Positions 36,185 through 46,392 of a DNA stretch of 64,000 bases are shown here, in pieces. The notes under the pieces were generated by a model. It saw only the letters and a list, made by a program, of their open reading frames with translations, did no database searches and was not told where the DNA came from. The number at the start of each line of letters is the position of its first letter. Within the stretch, counting starts at the first letter, position 1. Location of the stretch: NCBI GenBank assembly GCA_032622095.1, contig CP136066.1:188702716-188766715 (forward strand). Reading direction: 5' to 3'. Source of the stretch: Siphonodentalium dalli. Its lineage: Eukaryota > Mollusca > Scaphopoda > Gadilida > Siphonodentaliidae. A program made the translations under genes and the position numbers.

Positions 36185-36640
36185 ATGTACTCAATCCGAT
36201 CAGACGCTCCTAAATTACTATTTCTTTGGCTGGGAGTGGGGGGGGGGGGTAAAATATTTTATTCAAGTCGAGGAACCCACACATCAAAGCTCAGAGCGAT
36301 CAGATATCGATTTTTGAAGTTTGTTATTTCTCGAGATGTGTAATAATATGTGGCCCAGAAACACGTGGTCAAACGGGGGACTCGGACAAATTGCGGATGA
36401 AGATGGGTAACTCTAAAATCTGTCAAATTTCGTGATACTTTAGTGATAATACGGCCATATTTTGTTGAACAAAATGTTGATAAATAACAAGTTTTGTGAA
36501 ATTTGATACCATAGTTGACAGTGGTTAGCATTATTTTGTTGCAATAAATCGATTCTGATAACTAAAGCGTATTTTGAATAAATGTTTTGTTTTGTTTTAT
36601 CTTGATGGTATTTGGGACCGTCTGATCGCATTGAGTACCT
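36185..36640. mobile_element. TTAA MITE, GGTACTCAAYCCG family, copy 1
   Basis: Ends ATGTACTCAATCCG (left) and CGCATTGAGTACCT (right), with CTAA and TTAA flanks; the left flank has one change from TTAA. Interior shared with 43573-44036 (CAGACGCTCCTAAATTACTA, ATTTCTCGAGATGTGTAATA). A G-run lies at 36239-36249. Non-coding. Confidence 0.8.
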
Positions 36641-36912
36641 TTAACAGGTGCCACGCGATGTTAGGATTGTACTTCGAATTGAGTATCCTGAGTTAATCGG
36701 AAAGTTGATAACTCTATATAGAACGCACTTGAGTCTAAATAACGAATTTGTCGGAAACAATTTACAACACCACAAGTGAAGTGAGACAAACTTTCCAATC
36801 GCTAGTATACCACAGGTATAAACGTCTGGTATCACGTTATGCATGTCTCCTATCAAAGTTTTTAAGATTGTTAATAGATGTATCATGGTCACAAACCTCC
36901 AATCACAACAAT

Positions 36913-37005
36913 ATGGAAACTATGTAATCTATTGTATATTTTTGGAACTTCTGTCTGGAATATGGAAACTATGTAATCTATTTATTTTTGTTTGGAACTT
37001 CTGTC
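36913..37005 (+). repeat. Duplicated Helitron 5' end and flank
   Basis: GGAAACTATGTAATCTATT + GGAACTTCTGTCTG occurs at 36913-36957 and 36964-37005. The duplicated unit spans the junction between flank and Helitron 5' end, so a second 5' terminus exists 50 bp upstream. Confidence 0.8.
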
Positions 37006-37314
37006 TGTATGTATGTATGTATGTATGTATGTATGTATGTATATATGTATGTATGTGTTATTGACTCGAAAACTTCTCGATCGATCCGACTCGAATTTGG
37101 TATGTAGGGCTACTTTGATCCAGGGAACAATATGGGCGGGTGTAATTTCACGTGCTACCGTGTCCTTGACCTTGACATCGATCATATACGCTCATATTGG
37201 CATGTTTCTAGACCGATCGAACATAGCTTTTCTCTTTTTCCTAATTCTGCCCAGACGGAGGCGATCACACAGAAATCCCCAAATAGCCCGGACGAAGTCG
37301 GGCACATCGGCTAG
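36977..37314 (+). mobile_element. Non-autonomous Helitron, 338 bp
   Basis: Starts TCTATTTATT after A (36976) and ends CATCGGCTAG before T (37315), an A|T insertion. A hairpin GCCCG...CGGGC (37286-37303) lies 11 bp before the CTAG end. 5'-TC, CTRR end, 3' hairpin and AT target are the standard marks of Helitrons. Contains a TATG microsatellite (37008-37040) and no Rep/helicase coding. The terminal hairpin and CATCGGCTAG match the Helitrons at 55676-56881. It sits about 500 bp upstream of the glycosyltransferase exon, probably in the intron. Confidence 0.85.
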
Positions 37315-37813
37315 TAACTAAATTTTTAAATTAGGGGATAAACATGCATGATGTCTGGTGTGATTTTGGGACGTTTATCGGTGGGTTTTACGATGGAAAA
37401 TGCAGTGATAATATTCTCTTTTTTTGGTATTCCTTCCATATAAATCTATTCGAAGCTAATGCCTACAAACTTTCGAATTTCGTTCACACAATACCGATTT
37501 TGATATTTGATACTTAAAAATAAGTTTGTTCATCTGATAGTTTTGATTTTGCGTCGAACATTTATTGTAAAGATTGTTGTTGGAGACAAAGCAGTGAACA
37601 TTTCCTACTCCCAGTCAAATTCTGGATTCAAATCATTGTAAAATATCCAATCATATATGGGTATAGGTTGGCGTTTGCATGTTTGTCGACAACAGCAATT
37701 GAACATTCTAAGTTTGACACTCCAACGCCATATCCATGACAACAGAGAATACTCATGGTAGGATCGGCCAATCACCGCACCCATTCTTAACACACTCTCC
37801 ATTGTATTTCCAG
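37315..37813 (+). other. Probable end of intron before terminal exon
   Basis: AT-rich non-coding sequence ending CATTGTATTTCCAG at 37813, a good 3' splice site with a pyrimidine-rich lead. I infer it is the tail of the last intron of the gene whose exon follows. Confidence 0.6.
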
Positions 37814-38005
37814 GTATGTGAGCTATTTGTAGCCGGATATAAGTTCGCGGTCCTCAACAACGCCTTCCTCCTCCATAAAGGCTTCAAAGAAACGGAGGAG
37901 TTTCACGAAGAGAAAGATCGAGATAACGCGAGAAATAAGCTGATATTCAGAGAGTTCAAGGAAGAGCTGAAAACGCGGTATCCAGGTGTAAAACGGAGGT
38001 GCTAA
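37814..38005 (+). CDS. B4GAT1: Beta-1,4-glucuronyltransferase 1-like, last exon
   Basis: The exon opens after a TTTCCAG acceptor and reads VCELFVAGYKFAVLNN, then AFLLHKGFKE, a charged stretch with EEFHEEKDRDNARN, FREFKEELKTRYP and ends KRRC before TAA at 38003-38005. This closely follows the C-terminal end of B4GAT1 (formerly B3GNT1), a GT49-type Golgi type II membrane enzyme that adds glucuronic acid to prime the matriglycan chain on alpha-dystroglycan. About 63 codons of a protein near 400 residues are present; donor, stem and catalytic parts lie in exons outside the window or unseen. The frame continues in the upstream AG, so it starts in phase 0. A MITE begins only 25 bp past the stop, inside the presumed 3' UTR. 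Orthology versus a paralogue in the family is not resolvable from this exon. Confidence 0.85.
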   Translation, partial: VCELFVAGYKFAVLNNAFLLHKGFKETEEFHEEKDRDNARNKLIFREFKEELKTRYPGVKRRC

Positions 38006-38029
38006 TTATATTGAATCTTTCTTTTGCTG

Positions 38030-38460
38030 AACAAGCCTAAGTTTAGTGTGCCTGTCATTTGCAGAATGAGGTCCCCAGAGGGTGATTTTGGCGATGCTAT
38101 CCCGCTATCCGGGATAGCGAGCGGGATAGCATCAACAAATTCACCCTCTGGGGACCTCATTATGCATGGCATCATCTGCTATGGGAGACATAGACTCAGA
38201 TTGAAGTTCCCAAATTGTGAATATTGTGATGTGCACCCATTGGGAACCTCGATTATGCAATGTGTCGTCTGCCAATTTGGGGATATATAGAGAAACTAAA
38301 AAAGAAATAGAATCTATGTGAAGAAGTTTCTATATAAATTTGATAATAGAGAAACTTTCCAGAGAAGATGAGGTCCCCAGAGGGTGAATTTAGTGATGCT
38401 AGCCCGCTGTGTGGTAACCCTTTGGGGACCTCATTCTGCGAATGACAGACAAACTATATC
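38030..38460. mobile_element. GAGGTCC-family MITE, copy 2
   Basis: The left palindrome (38060-38165) has TTTGCAGAATGAGGTCCCC, a perfect inner GATGCTATCCCG repeat, and the complement. The middle shares GCACCCATTGGGAACCTCGA and GGGGATATATAGAGAAACTA with 20815-21258. A second palindrome is at 38368-38450. It lies directly downstream of the B4GAT1-like stop codon and so may be transcribed in its 3' UTR. No AATAAA is obvious between stop and element. Confidence 0.75.
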
Positions 38461-38690
38461 GATGCTTGTTGCTGAATTGGTCGTTCTCCCAGGTTTTTTA
38501 AAATACTAAATTAAACCAAAATACCACAACCAATCTGAGATCCATTGAGAAGAACCATTCTGGAAACATGTGGTTCATTGAAGCTACCGCATACTTAGCT
38601 TCTTTGTGCAAGAACAATGTTAGAATCAAATCTTACACAGACCCAGATAGCTTATTAAGTTCACCCTGTCCCGGTGAGACAGTTTGTAAC

Positions 38691-38840
38691 TTTAGTACTG
38701 TTTATAACCCCTCAACGTTTTAAAGTTTAATTCTTAGTGACTGCGTTTAGTACTGTTTATAACTCCACAACGGTAGAGCTTAATCCTTAGTGACTGCATT
38801 TAGTACTGTTTGTAACTCCACAACATTAGAGCTTGGTTGG
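38691..38840 (+). repeat. 54-bp tandem repeat, about three units
   Basis: TTTAGTACTGTTTATAAC, CTCAACG or CCACAACGG, and TTAGTGACTGC recur at 38691, 38745 and 38799. Confidence 0.85.
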
Positions 38841-40014
38841 TTCTTCATTTGCTTCTGGGTTTGAATTCTGTCTGGAACCAATATTTCCAATTTGGTTCTA
38901 CATCAACAGTTCAACAGTGGTGTAGATGCTGTACAACAAATTACTTCTGATTTAGGCTCCACACATTTCTAACGTAGAAATAGTTCTATAGTCGCAAAGA
39001 ACTAATTCGATTGGTTCTGTCTGTGAGACAGTTTGTATCACCAAATAAGTCCTATTTGGTTCCTGGTATTTTCCATTGTGCACGGTTGTAAAATTAGTAT
39101 CTTACAACACAGGTTCCCCGAAATTGGAACTGAACTACCCATGTTGATCAAATGTAGTCAACACAACACGCCACACGCTCATAAGTTCATAAGAGTCGCG
39201 CATTTTGAGAGACTCAACCCAAAAAGTTGTTCTTGAAAGTAAGGTACTGATTCAGTAGCGACATTGTGCTGTTTTGGTTCCAGAAGTACATTAATCTATA
39301 TATAATTTGGCGAGGTGATTCGGGGTACCCGTCGGATGTTATAACGCCGTTAGTTTTTCAAAAAATTGGTTTAAAAAAATAGAATTGTTCAGGGAGATCA
39401 ATGTAAGAACAAAATTAAAGAATTAATATTTATATTAATCCTTTGTCTCAAACTGATTGTTGAACCCAATGGTAACAACGTCAATTTATATCAACCAAAT
39501 GAGATTTGACAAACCCGGTAGTTTTGTGTCAATTTCAATGATCCATGGTTATGAAATACCAATTTTGTAAACCAATATGTACTTTAGAACCGAGACCATA
39601 GGGCAATGGCCAATTCAGCGTTATTATTCAGATATATATGTTCTTCAATACTCAGTCAGTATTCTCAGGTAAGTATAGAGACAAGTCTGGATTTATCTAG
39701 TGTTTCTCATGTTAAATGATATGATTTATAGTATCAGTGAATGAGTATCCGGTTCACGTCGAAATTGAGAATCAGAATTATAAGATAGTCGTAATTATAT
39801 ATGGGGCCACGCAATGTTTGAAGCATAAAATTACATCCTATACCATATACTGTTTTTATAAGACATTTCATGGGAAGCCCAACAAATACATTGTAGATAT
39901 ATCAAATTTAAATTATTGGGTCGAAAATTTGTAATGTATAATTTTATTGTCTTTTAGAGCGGATCTGTACTTGTTTTTAGCTGGGTCGTATTTGTTTATA
40001 TACTCTTAAGCAGA
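38841..40014. other. No gene seen
   Basis: No exon or RNA gene supported. Frame 39737-39934 (65 codons) is open but I recognise no domain; a CTCAGGTAAGTA donor-like word is at 39664. This could include 3' UTR or intergenic sequence. Confidence 0.4.
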
Positions 40015-40075
40015 CGAAGAGAGACAGAGAGGGGAGGGAGGGAGAGAGAGAGAGAGGAGAGAGAAGAGAGAGAGA
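40015..40075. repeat. GA/GAGG purine microsatellite
   Basis: About 55 bases of nearly pure purine (GAGAGAGAG, GGGAGGGAGG), strand-asymmetric. Confidence 0.9.
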
Positions 40076-40703
40076 TAACTCTATCTTATACTTTGCATTT
40101 GAGCGACGCGCAATGTATTGTGGAATAACAAGGGGAAGTCTCGGTGATTGTCTGTCACTTGTTTGACGCCAATGGGCCACATACCTGCTCTATTATTTTC
40201 ATATATTTCACGAAAGGAACTATCAACAATACTGCAAACGAAGAATATAGCAACTGAATTTTCTTGACGAATATTTCGGATCGAAACTTCTCTTTCCTGA
40301 TATCAATTTTCAGAAGGCAAACAAACGAGACCCTTAAACAAAACGGAACATTTCTCATTTCGTTTCCGGATTTATAAAAGTTGCTGAAAGATACGTCCGA
40401 AACATTTTCTGTGACCATTATTGCATATATAAAAAAAAAGATCTCAAAACGCGATTTCACGACAACATGTTTATCACGTGTTTCCTCGACGGACTCACGT
40501 GAAAAGGGACATTAAATTGTCATATCCAGACAAAACAGTCATCATACCTGCCAACCTTGTTATTGTGTGTACTACATGTATTTTTCATGTCAAATTGTCA
40601 ATGTGTTGATTGGTTCGCCTGCTTAAATTTGTTTCTTATTTTTATGAAATCTTGAATGTGATGAATAAAAAATGTTCAGATAATGTTCAGATCATACCCG
40701 TTA
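40076..40703. other. No gene seen
   Basis: No exon, RNA gene or repeat supported. Confidence 0.45.
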
Positions 40704-40763
40704 CCTATATATGTGACCCGCCATATCAAATCCAGTCGGAAGTCGGGATTTTTTTACCCTGTG

Positions 40764-40830
40764 CCAATGCATTCTCTTATATATGCGAGTCGACCATAGG
40801 TCGCCTCGCATATATAAGAGAATGCATTGG
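40764..40830. repeat. 67-bp palindrome, copy 3 (reverse)
   Basis: Exact reverse complement of the copy at 12031; left arm of the fold-back element. Confidence 0.95.
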
Positions 40831-40854
40831 CCTAACAATTTTTTACAATTTTAA

Positions 40855-41334
40855 AGGTACTCAATCCGTAAAGAGGGTCCCCATCTCAACAGATTCCAAC
40901 AACAACAATCCGATCAGAGGGTCCTATATTACTATTTCTTTGGCTTTGGGGGTAAAAAATATTTGAATCCAGCCGAGGAACCCATCAAACAAAGCTCAGA
41001 GTTATTAGATATTGATTTTTGAAATGTGTTAATTGCTCGAGATGAGTACTAATAACTGCCGTCAATTTGGTAACCTGCTCGAGATTTTACGCCAAAACTC
41101 TATTCAAACAGACAAGGATGGTTAACTCTATAATCAAGTGGTAATAATAACGAAATTTTGACTGTCTTCTGGGCCAGAAAGAATTCCCGATAATGAAAAA
41201 TAATAGATTTCTAAAATCGATATCTAACAAATCTGAGCTTTGATGGGTGACTTCCTCGACTCGAATCAAATATTTTTGACCCCCCGAAGCCATTGAAATA
41301 GTAATTGAGAGGAGTTTTATCGGATTGAGTACCT
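40855..41334. mobile_element. TTAA MITE, GGTACTCAAYCCG family, copy 2
   Basis: 480 bp between TTAA (40851-40854) and TTAA (41335-41338), with ends AGGTACTCAATCCG and CGGATTGAGTACCT. Nearly identical to 62517-62996, so this subfamily moved recently, after the fold-back element it sits in. Confidence 0.9.
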
Positions 41335-41536
41335 TTAATAATTTTTTCTTGTATTCTTTAACAATTTTATAATTTCACCCATACAGATCCCCAGACAAAC
41401 ATGAGCAGACGACACTCTTCTATATGCTTCTATATATATGTGTGGGGCTCCCTGCAGGGTAATGGATGTTTTTTATTTTATGTCCTAAAAATTGTCAGAA
41501 ACATTTATTTAAAAAAAATGATAAAAAATTGTTAGG

Positions 41537-41603
41537 CCAATGCATTCTCTTATATATGCGAGGCGACCTATGGTCGACTCGCATATATAAGAGAATGCAT
41601 TGG
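41537..41603. repeat. 67-bp palindrome, copy 4
   Basis: Identical to 12031-12097; right arm of the fold-back element. Confidence 0.95.
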
Positions 41604-41869
41604 CACAGGGTAAAAAAAAAGCCCGACTTCCGACTGGATTTGATATGGCGGGTCACATATATAGGCGAATAATGCATGAACCTATTGCATGAACAATGTT
41701 GGGAATACAGGCCAGTGGACATTTTGAGGTATATCTCGGCCTATCGGGATAACGAGTTTGGGTATCAAGCAGGGCGGAGTACTATCTTAACCCCTTGCTA
41801 TACTAAGTCGATTTCCCCCTCCGAGTTATAAAAGAATACATTGGTATGGTCTATTAATAATTAACCTGG

Positions 41870-42030
41870 AGAGGTTTTCAGGAAAAATAAGCAGACGACG
41901 GATAATACAAACACAGAAGGAGTCATATTTTATTTGAGGGAAATGTTCAGATAATAAGTTCAACAATCGACATTATGGTCGTTTGTTGAACTTATTATCT
42001 GAATATTTCCTTAGGGATAGCTACTCGTCA
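41870..42030. mobile_element. Fold-back hairpin element
   Basis: GAAATGTTCAGATAATAAG and TTCAACAATCGAC pair with their complements ending at TTATCTGAATATTTCC. Preceding AAAATAAGCAGACGACG and following ACTCGTCAATGAGT resemble the sequence around 19640-19700 and 19870, so the two loci share a dispersed element. Confidence 0.6.
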
Positions 42031-42586
42031 ATGAGTTTAATATAGGAAGGGCAAACGTGACGACATACACCCCACTATATAGGGACGTGGCGACAGTAAG
42101 GTTTTGAGTGGGTGTCTCCCCCCTAACTTTTGACAAAATGTTCAATAGTTAGAAATTTCACGATGACACAACATTAGTTGGAACTTTTACACCACATATA
42201 TAGGTTGACATTGTTCTCATTGTGTTTATTGACCAATCAGTAATTTGTGGGGAATTTGTTGTTTTTAGACCAACAGTAGCTTGTTTTGTCTGAAATGGCC
42301 ATCAGTTGGAAATTTGTCAACTTTAGGGGGGTGTCAGGTTGGAAATTTCTAACAGTTTGAAAGCTTGAGGCACCAATTGGAAAGTTCCAACCCAACGGGC
42401 GGCGGGTGAAAATGCAATTCTGCAAACCTGGGAGTTTGGTCCTGTTCAAGGGGGTGGGTGCAGTTTGAAATTTCAAGATAGAGACACCCCAATGGGGATC
42501 ATGTAGCAACGTCCCTGGCCCATGGTCCCCATACCAGTTTATCCTGATGTCACTTATTTGCAGGTGTGGCAAGCTACACAGTTAAG
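42031..42586. other. No gene seen; GGAAATTT word cluster
   Basis: Between 42290 and 42480 GTTGGAAATTT, its GGAAATTTCTAAC form and the inverted TTGGAAAGTTCCAAC recur. These are loose repeats with G-rich GGGGGTG tracts. No gene. Confidence 0.4.
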
Positions 42587-42825
42587 CAGGCCTGCGAAAG
42601 TCTACGATATATAGTAGGTCGACGTCTACACAGTCCTGGTGGGGGTTTAGACACTTGGTGGGTTAACTACCTTCATTGTCGTGTTCGTAATACAATGTAT
42701 AGTATTTTAAACAGGCCTACAAAAGCCTACGGTGGTAGGTCGACGTCTACACAGTCCTGGTGGGGGTTTAGACACTTGGTGGGTTAACTACCTTCATTGT
42801 CGCGTTCGTAATACAATGTATAGTA
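42587..42825 (+). repeat. 124-bp tandem duplication
   Basis: CAGGCCT, AGGTCGACGTCTACACAGTC, GGGTTTAGACACTTGGTGGG and CGTAATACAATGTATAGTA occur twice in tandem, almost unchanged. A shorter related part (AGACATTCAGTGGGTTAA, GCGTGCGCAATAG) is at 43338-43382 and another at 44055-44110, on either side of the MITE at 43573. Confidence 0.85.
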
Positions 42826-43568
42826 ACCTCGTGTTTGGATCTGCCTCAAAAGTTATAGCAATTTGTGATGAATTACTGCAGCATCACTTTGTTCTATCAA
42901 CAGGATAGCTAAATTATACATAACCCACCAATATAACAACCATGCATACAACGGTAAGTCTACGTTCAATCCTATAATAGGGAAAATTATCTAGCAAATT
43001 GTCAGACCATATGTTGCAGATGACTATGAAATTACATAGATGAGTTGAGTACACAATGCGCCACATTTATTACTATAATACTATAGCTGGAATATGATTT
43101 CTGTAATACCGCATGTTTTTTCAACCAACAAGCCAACAAACATCTGGTAAGATTCAACCGCGCAACGCCTCTGTGCATTTCATAGCTCAATTATACCACA
43201 TGTAGCATATAATCTTAACCCAAAAGCTTATCATTCAAAATGTGCGGACGTATAGCCCTGCGTGACGAACTTTCTGAAACTTTGCCAGTGTATGAATGTA
43301 GCTTTAACCATGCAGTATTTAGGGTCTAATATGTGAGTTCAGACATTCAGTGGGTTAATAGCATCATTGCGTGCGCAATAGTAACGTCGACGTCATTTTG
43401 TGAAAACAGCAGGTTCGCCAGCATGACAGCGTTACATAGAATCAGAATTTAATTAATCTCAAGTCGTCAGTCAGAATAGAGACGTGTATGACATAAATGT
43501 TGACATAATCATATTGCACATGCCTGCGTATATACGTATCAAGGTTTACAGACCGGAACTATATATAG
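42826..43568. other. No gene seen
   Basis: Apart from the dispersed repeat at 43338-43382 I see no feature. Confidence 0.4.
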
Positions 43569-43572
43569 TTAA

Positions 43573-44036
43573 ATGTATCCAATCCGACCAGACGCTCCTA
43601 AATTACTATTTCTTTGGCCTCGGTGGTAAAAAAATATTTTATTCGAGTCGAGGAACCCACCCATCAAAGCTCAGAGTGATCAGATATCGATTTTTAAAGT
43701 TTGTTATTTCTCGAGATGTGTAATAATATGTGGCCCAGAAATACGTGGTCGAACGGAGGGTCTCGGACAAAATTGCAGATGAAGATGGATACTCTAAAAT
43801 CAAGTGGTAATACGGTCAAATTTCGTGATACTTTAGTGATAATACGCATTACGGCCATATTTTGTTGAACAAAATGTTGATGAATAACAAGTTTTGGGAA
43901 ATTTGATACCATAGATGACAGTGGTGAGCATTATTTTGTTGCAATAGATCGATTCTGATAACTAAAGCGTATTTTGAAGAAATGTTGTCGTTGTTGTTTT
44001 GATGGTATGGGGACCGTATGATCGGATTGAGTACCT
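43573..44036. mobile_element. TTAA MITE, GGTACTCAAYCCG family, copy 3
   Basis: 464 bp between TTAA (43569-43572) and TTAA (44037-44040), with ends ATGTATCCAATCCG and CGGATTGAGTACCT. Closest to the copy at 36185, forming an older subfamily. Confidence 0.85.
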
Positions 44037-44040
44037 TTAA

Positions 44041-44612
44041 CCAGTATTTTGTCCGTAATGGGAGTTGAGGCACTGTGTGGGTTAGCATCAATGTTGCGTG
44101 CGTAATTGTAACCTCGGCGGCTGCGTCTGTTCATTAGAGAACCTGACTAGGGAATCCCGTTATAAGGTTCATTACCTCCCGTAACTAGCTGCTGATTCGC
44201 ATTGTGCCGTAGCCCCACTGACATATTTTCCACGGCAGAAAATTCGTTCACGCGTGATCGAAGGCCTGCTCCGCACATGTCGACTTTTTATGTCATTTTG
44301 CGGCGAAAAGCTGGCATTTCCAAGATTATGTTGCTTGTTATCGCAATCTATCAGAGATTTATCAGATCTATAGAGGATCTCTAATTCGTCGCAATTCTAC
44401 ACGAAATTTATTAACAGAATGCACTAAATTCGATTCGCGAGCCGAGCTAAAGATCAGATCTAGTGGACCAGGTTAATACAGTTCGTATAGAACTGCGACG
44501 AATTTGCCATCCTTTTGCTTATCACATAATCATATTTTAGTAAGGAAAAACGATCTCGAAAAGGCTGGGATTAAAGAAATAATATTGATTTCCTTATCAC
44601 GACTTAGACAGG
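44041..44612. other. No gene seen
   Basis: The dispersed repeat at 44055-44110 is followed by unique sequence; no exon or RNA gene supported. Confidence 0.4.
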
Positions 44613-44616
44613 TTAA

Positions 44617-45259
44617 AGGGGTACTGTACACAAAGATAGGCGATTTTTTTATTTACTCCCATTGAAATAACTTTCAAGTTAGATTGTGTTCGTGTTATAT
44701 GAGTTTCGTATAAACCTAATTTAGCGAAGAAAATATTGATCTTGGAAACAAAAATATTACGATTTCAAACTACGCGCCATGTTTTTGACCTTCACCGGAG
44801 AAGACGCGGTCGCAGGAAGAACCGGAAGTTCATTGCTCACAGCTTCGATTGATGCATTCAATCTCTTCCATCGAACAATCTCACTCCCTATAAAATACTT
44901 GACGCTTTATGACTCTTTGTTTCTTTCTCCTTTTTTCCGAATCGGTTATAACGGGCCTTCTTTTGCAGGTAACATGTTTTGTTTGCAACTCAATAATGTT
45001 CGCGAACGGCCGTCGATAAAAGACACGCAACATATGCGATTTCAAGAACGGTAACTCGTAATGGCATAATTCTCCATTTTATGACTCCAGCCATAAATGA
45101 ATTTATATTAAATAATTCAATTTAACTTTTACGATAGCCTGTTAACCGGAACGTTTTCAGTAGACATCGTCGACTCAAATTAGTTATTTTATAATATAAT
45201 ATTCATATTAGATCGCTATTGTCACCGGGAATTTATTGAAATTGGGGTACAGTACCCCT
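44617..45259. mobile_element. TTAA MITE, GGGGTACTGTAC, full length
   Basis: 643 bp between TTAA (44613-44616) and TTAA (45260-45263). The left end AGGGGTACTGTAC and right end GTACAGTACCCCT are exact complements. It is the only copy with both ends; the partial copies at 19690, 21551, 22673, 34525 and 53440 share one terminus. A 91-codon frame (44779-45054) runs inside but has no transposase motif. piggyBac-like target site. Confidence 0.85.
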
Positions 45260-45263
45260 TTAA

Positions 45264-45767
45264 AGAAAAAATATAGTTCCATTTTAAATTTGTCATTTCT
45301 TGTTGACAACATTGTTTAACCATCCCTGTTTATCTCACAGTCACACTAAATATATTCAATCGATATCATTGCGCTAAGCTCTTACGTCACTGCGCCCATA
45401 ATATACGTGTGTCTAAATAAACAATATGAGGTCGGGTTCAGGGGCTAATTATGATGTGCTATATATATATATATATCTGGATTCTTTTATTTCACGAGCT
45501 TCTGAAAACACCCCTATTCAAGTGGTCCTGCTAGTTTGCTATGATGTTGGTGGTCCTGCTGAAATACGATGATGTTGGTGGGGCAAACTGACGCCGTAAT
45601 GTAAAAGTACCCTTATTTTTTCTAAAGTTGTCATTTTCGCCGTGTTTGGCTAATCCGACGATTAGAGAAAAAGTACAAGAACATATATATATTTTTATAT
45701 AAGTTATAAGTTAAATAATGGCTGCGCTGGTGTTTGCAAAACAACGTGAATAGCCATATATGTTTTT
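45264..45767. other. No gene seen
   Basis: An AT dinucleotide run at 45458-45474 and a local TGATGTTGGTGG duplication at 45540-45585. No gene. Confidence 0.45.
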
Positions 45768-46392
45768 ACCCCCCGCCAAATTTAAAATTTGCGGGGGATA
45801 TAGTAATGGGTTCCGTCCGTCCGTCCGTCTGTCCCGAATTTGTAAGCGTCATAACTTGAACAAATGTAAATGGTTTTTAAAGATTTTTGGTATATGAGTT
45901 CACCTGCCTATTACCTAGAATTTCGCAAGCCAGGTCTGGCCAGATATTTTTACCGGAGTTATTGGACTTTATTATTTTTGTCGAATTTACCAAATAGCAA
46001 ATAGACGACGTCACGGGGCTCATTTCCACAAATCTCAACAGATTTAAAAGATATTTGGTATATGAGTTCACCTGACCATTACCTAGAATGAGTTCGCAAG
46101 CCAGGTCTGGCCGGATATTTTTACCGGAGTTATTGGACTTTGTTTATTATTATTGTCGAATTTACCAAATAGCAAATAGACGACGTCACAGGGCTCATTT
46201 CCACAAATGTCAACAGATTTCAAAGATTTTTGGAATATGAGTTCACTTGACCAGTATCTAGAACGAGTTCGCAAACCAGGTCCGGCCGGATATTTTCAGC
46301 AGAGTTATTGGACTTTATTTATTTTTTTGTGTGCAAATTGACGACGTCACAGGGCTCATTTCCACAAATGTCAACGGATTTCAAAGATTTTT

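Larger units (their letters stand above)
40704..41665. mobile_element. Fold-back element, TGACCCGCC ends, nested MITE
   Basis: Arms of about 140 bp: CCTATATATGTGACCCGCCA at left and its complement ending CACATATATAGG at right. Both arms carry CAGTCGGAAGTCGGG and a complete 67-bp palindrome, in opposite orientation. The loop contains a 480-bp TTAA MITE (40855-41334); without it the element is about 480 bp. The piece right of the MITE (CTTGTATTCTTTAACAATTT) matches 20640-20668, next to the palindrome of another MITE. No target duplication is clear and there is no transposase. Confidence 0.8.

Noticed and set aside
1-37813. Upstream exons of the B4GAT1-like gene
   Set aside because: I looked for GT49-type conserved coding pieces on the plus strand and found none I could support, so I do not extend the gene.
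44779-45054. 91-codon frame as a possible transposase piece
   Set aside because: No DDE or DDD motif or similarity to known transposases is visible, and it is fully inside a 643-bp non-autonomous MITE.
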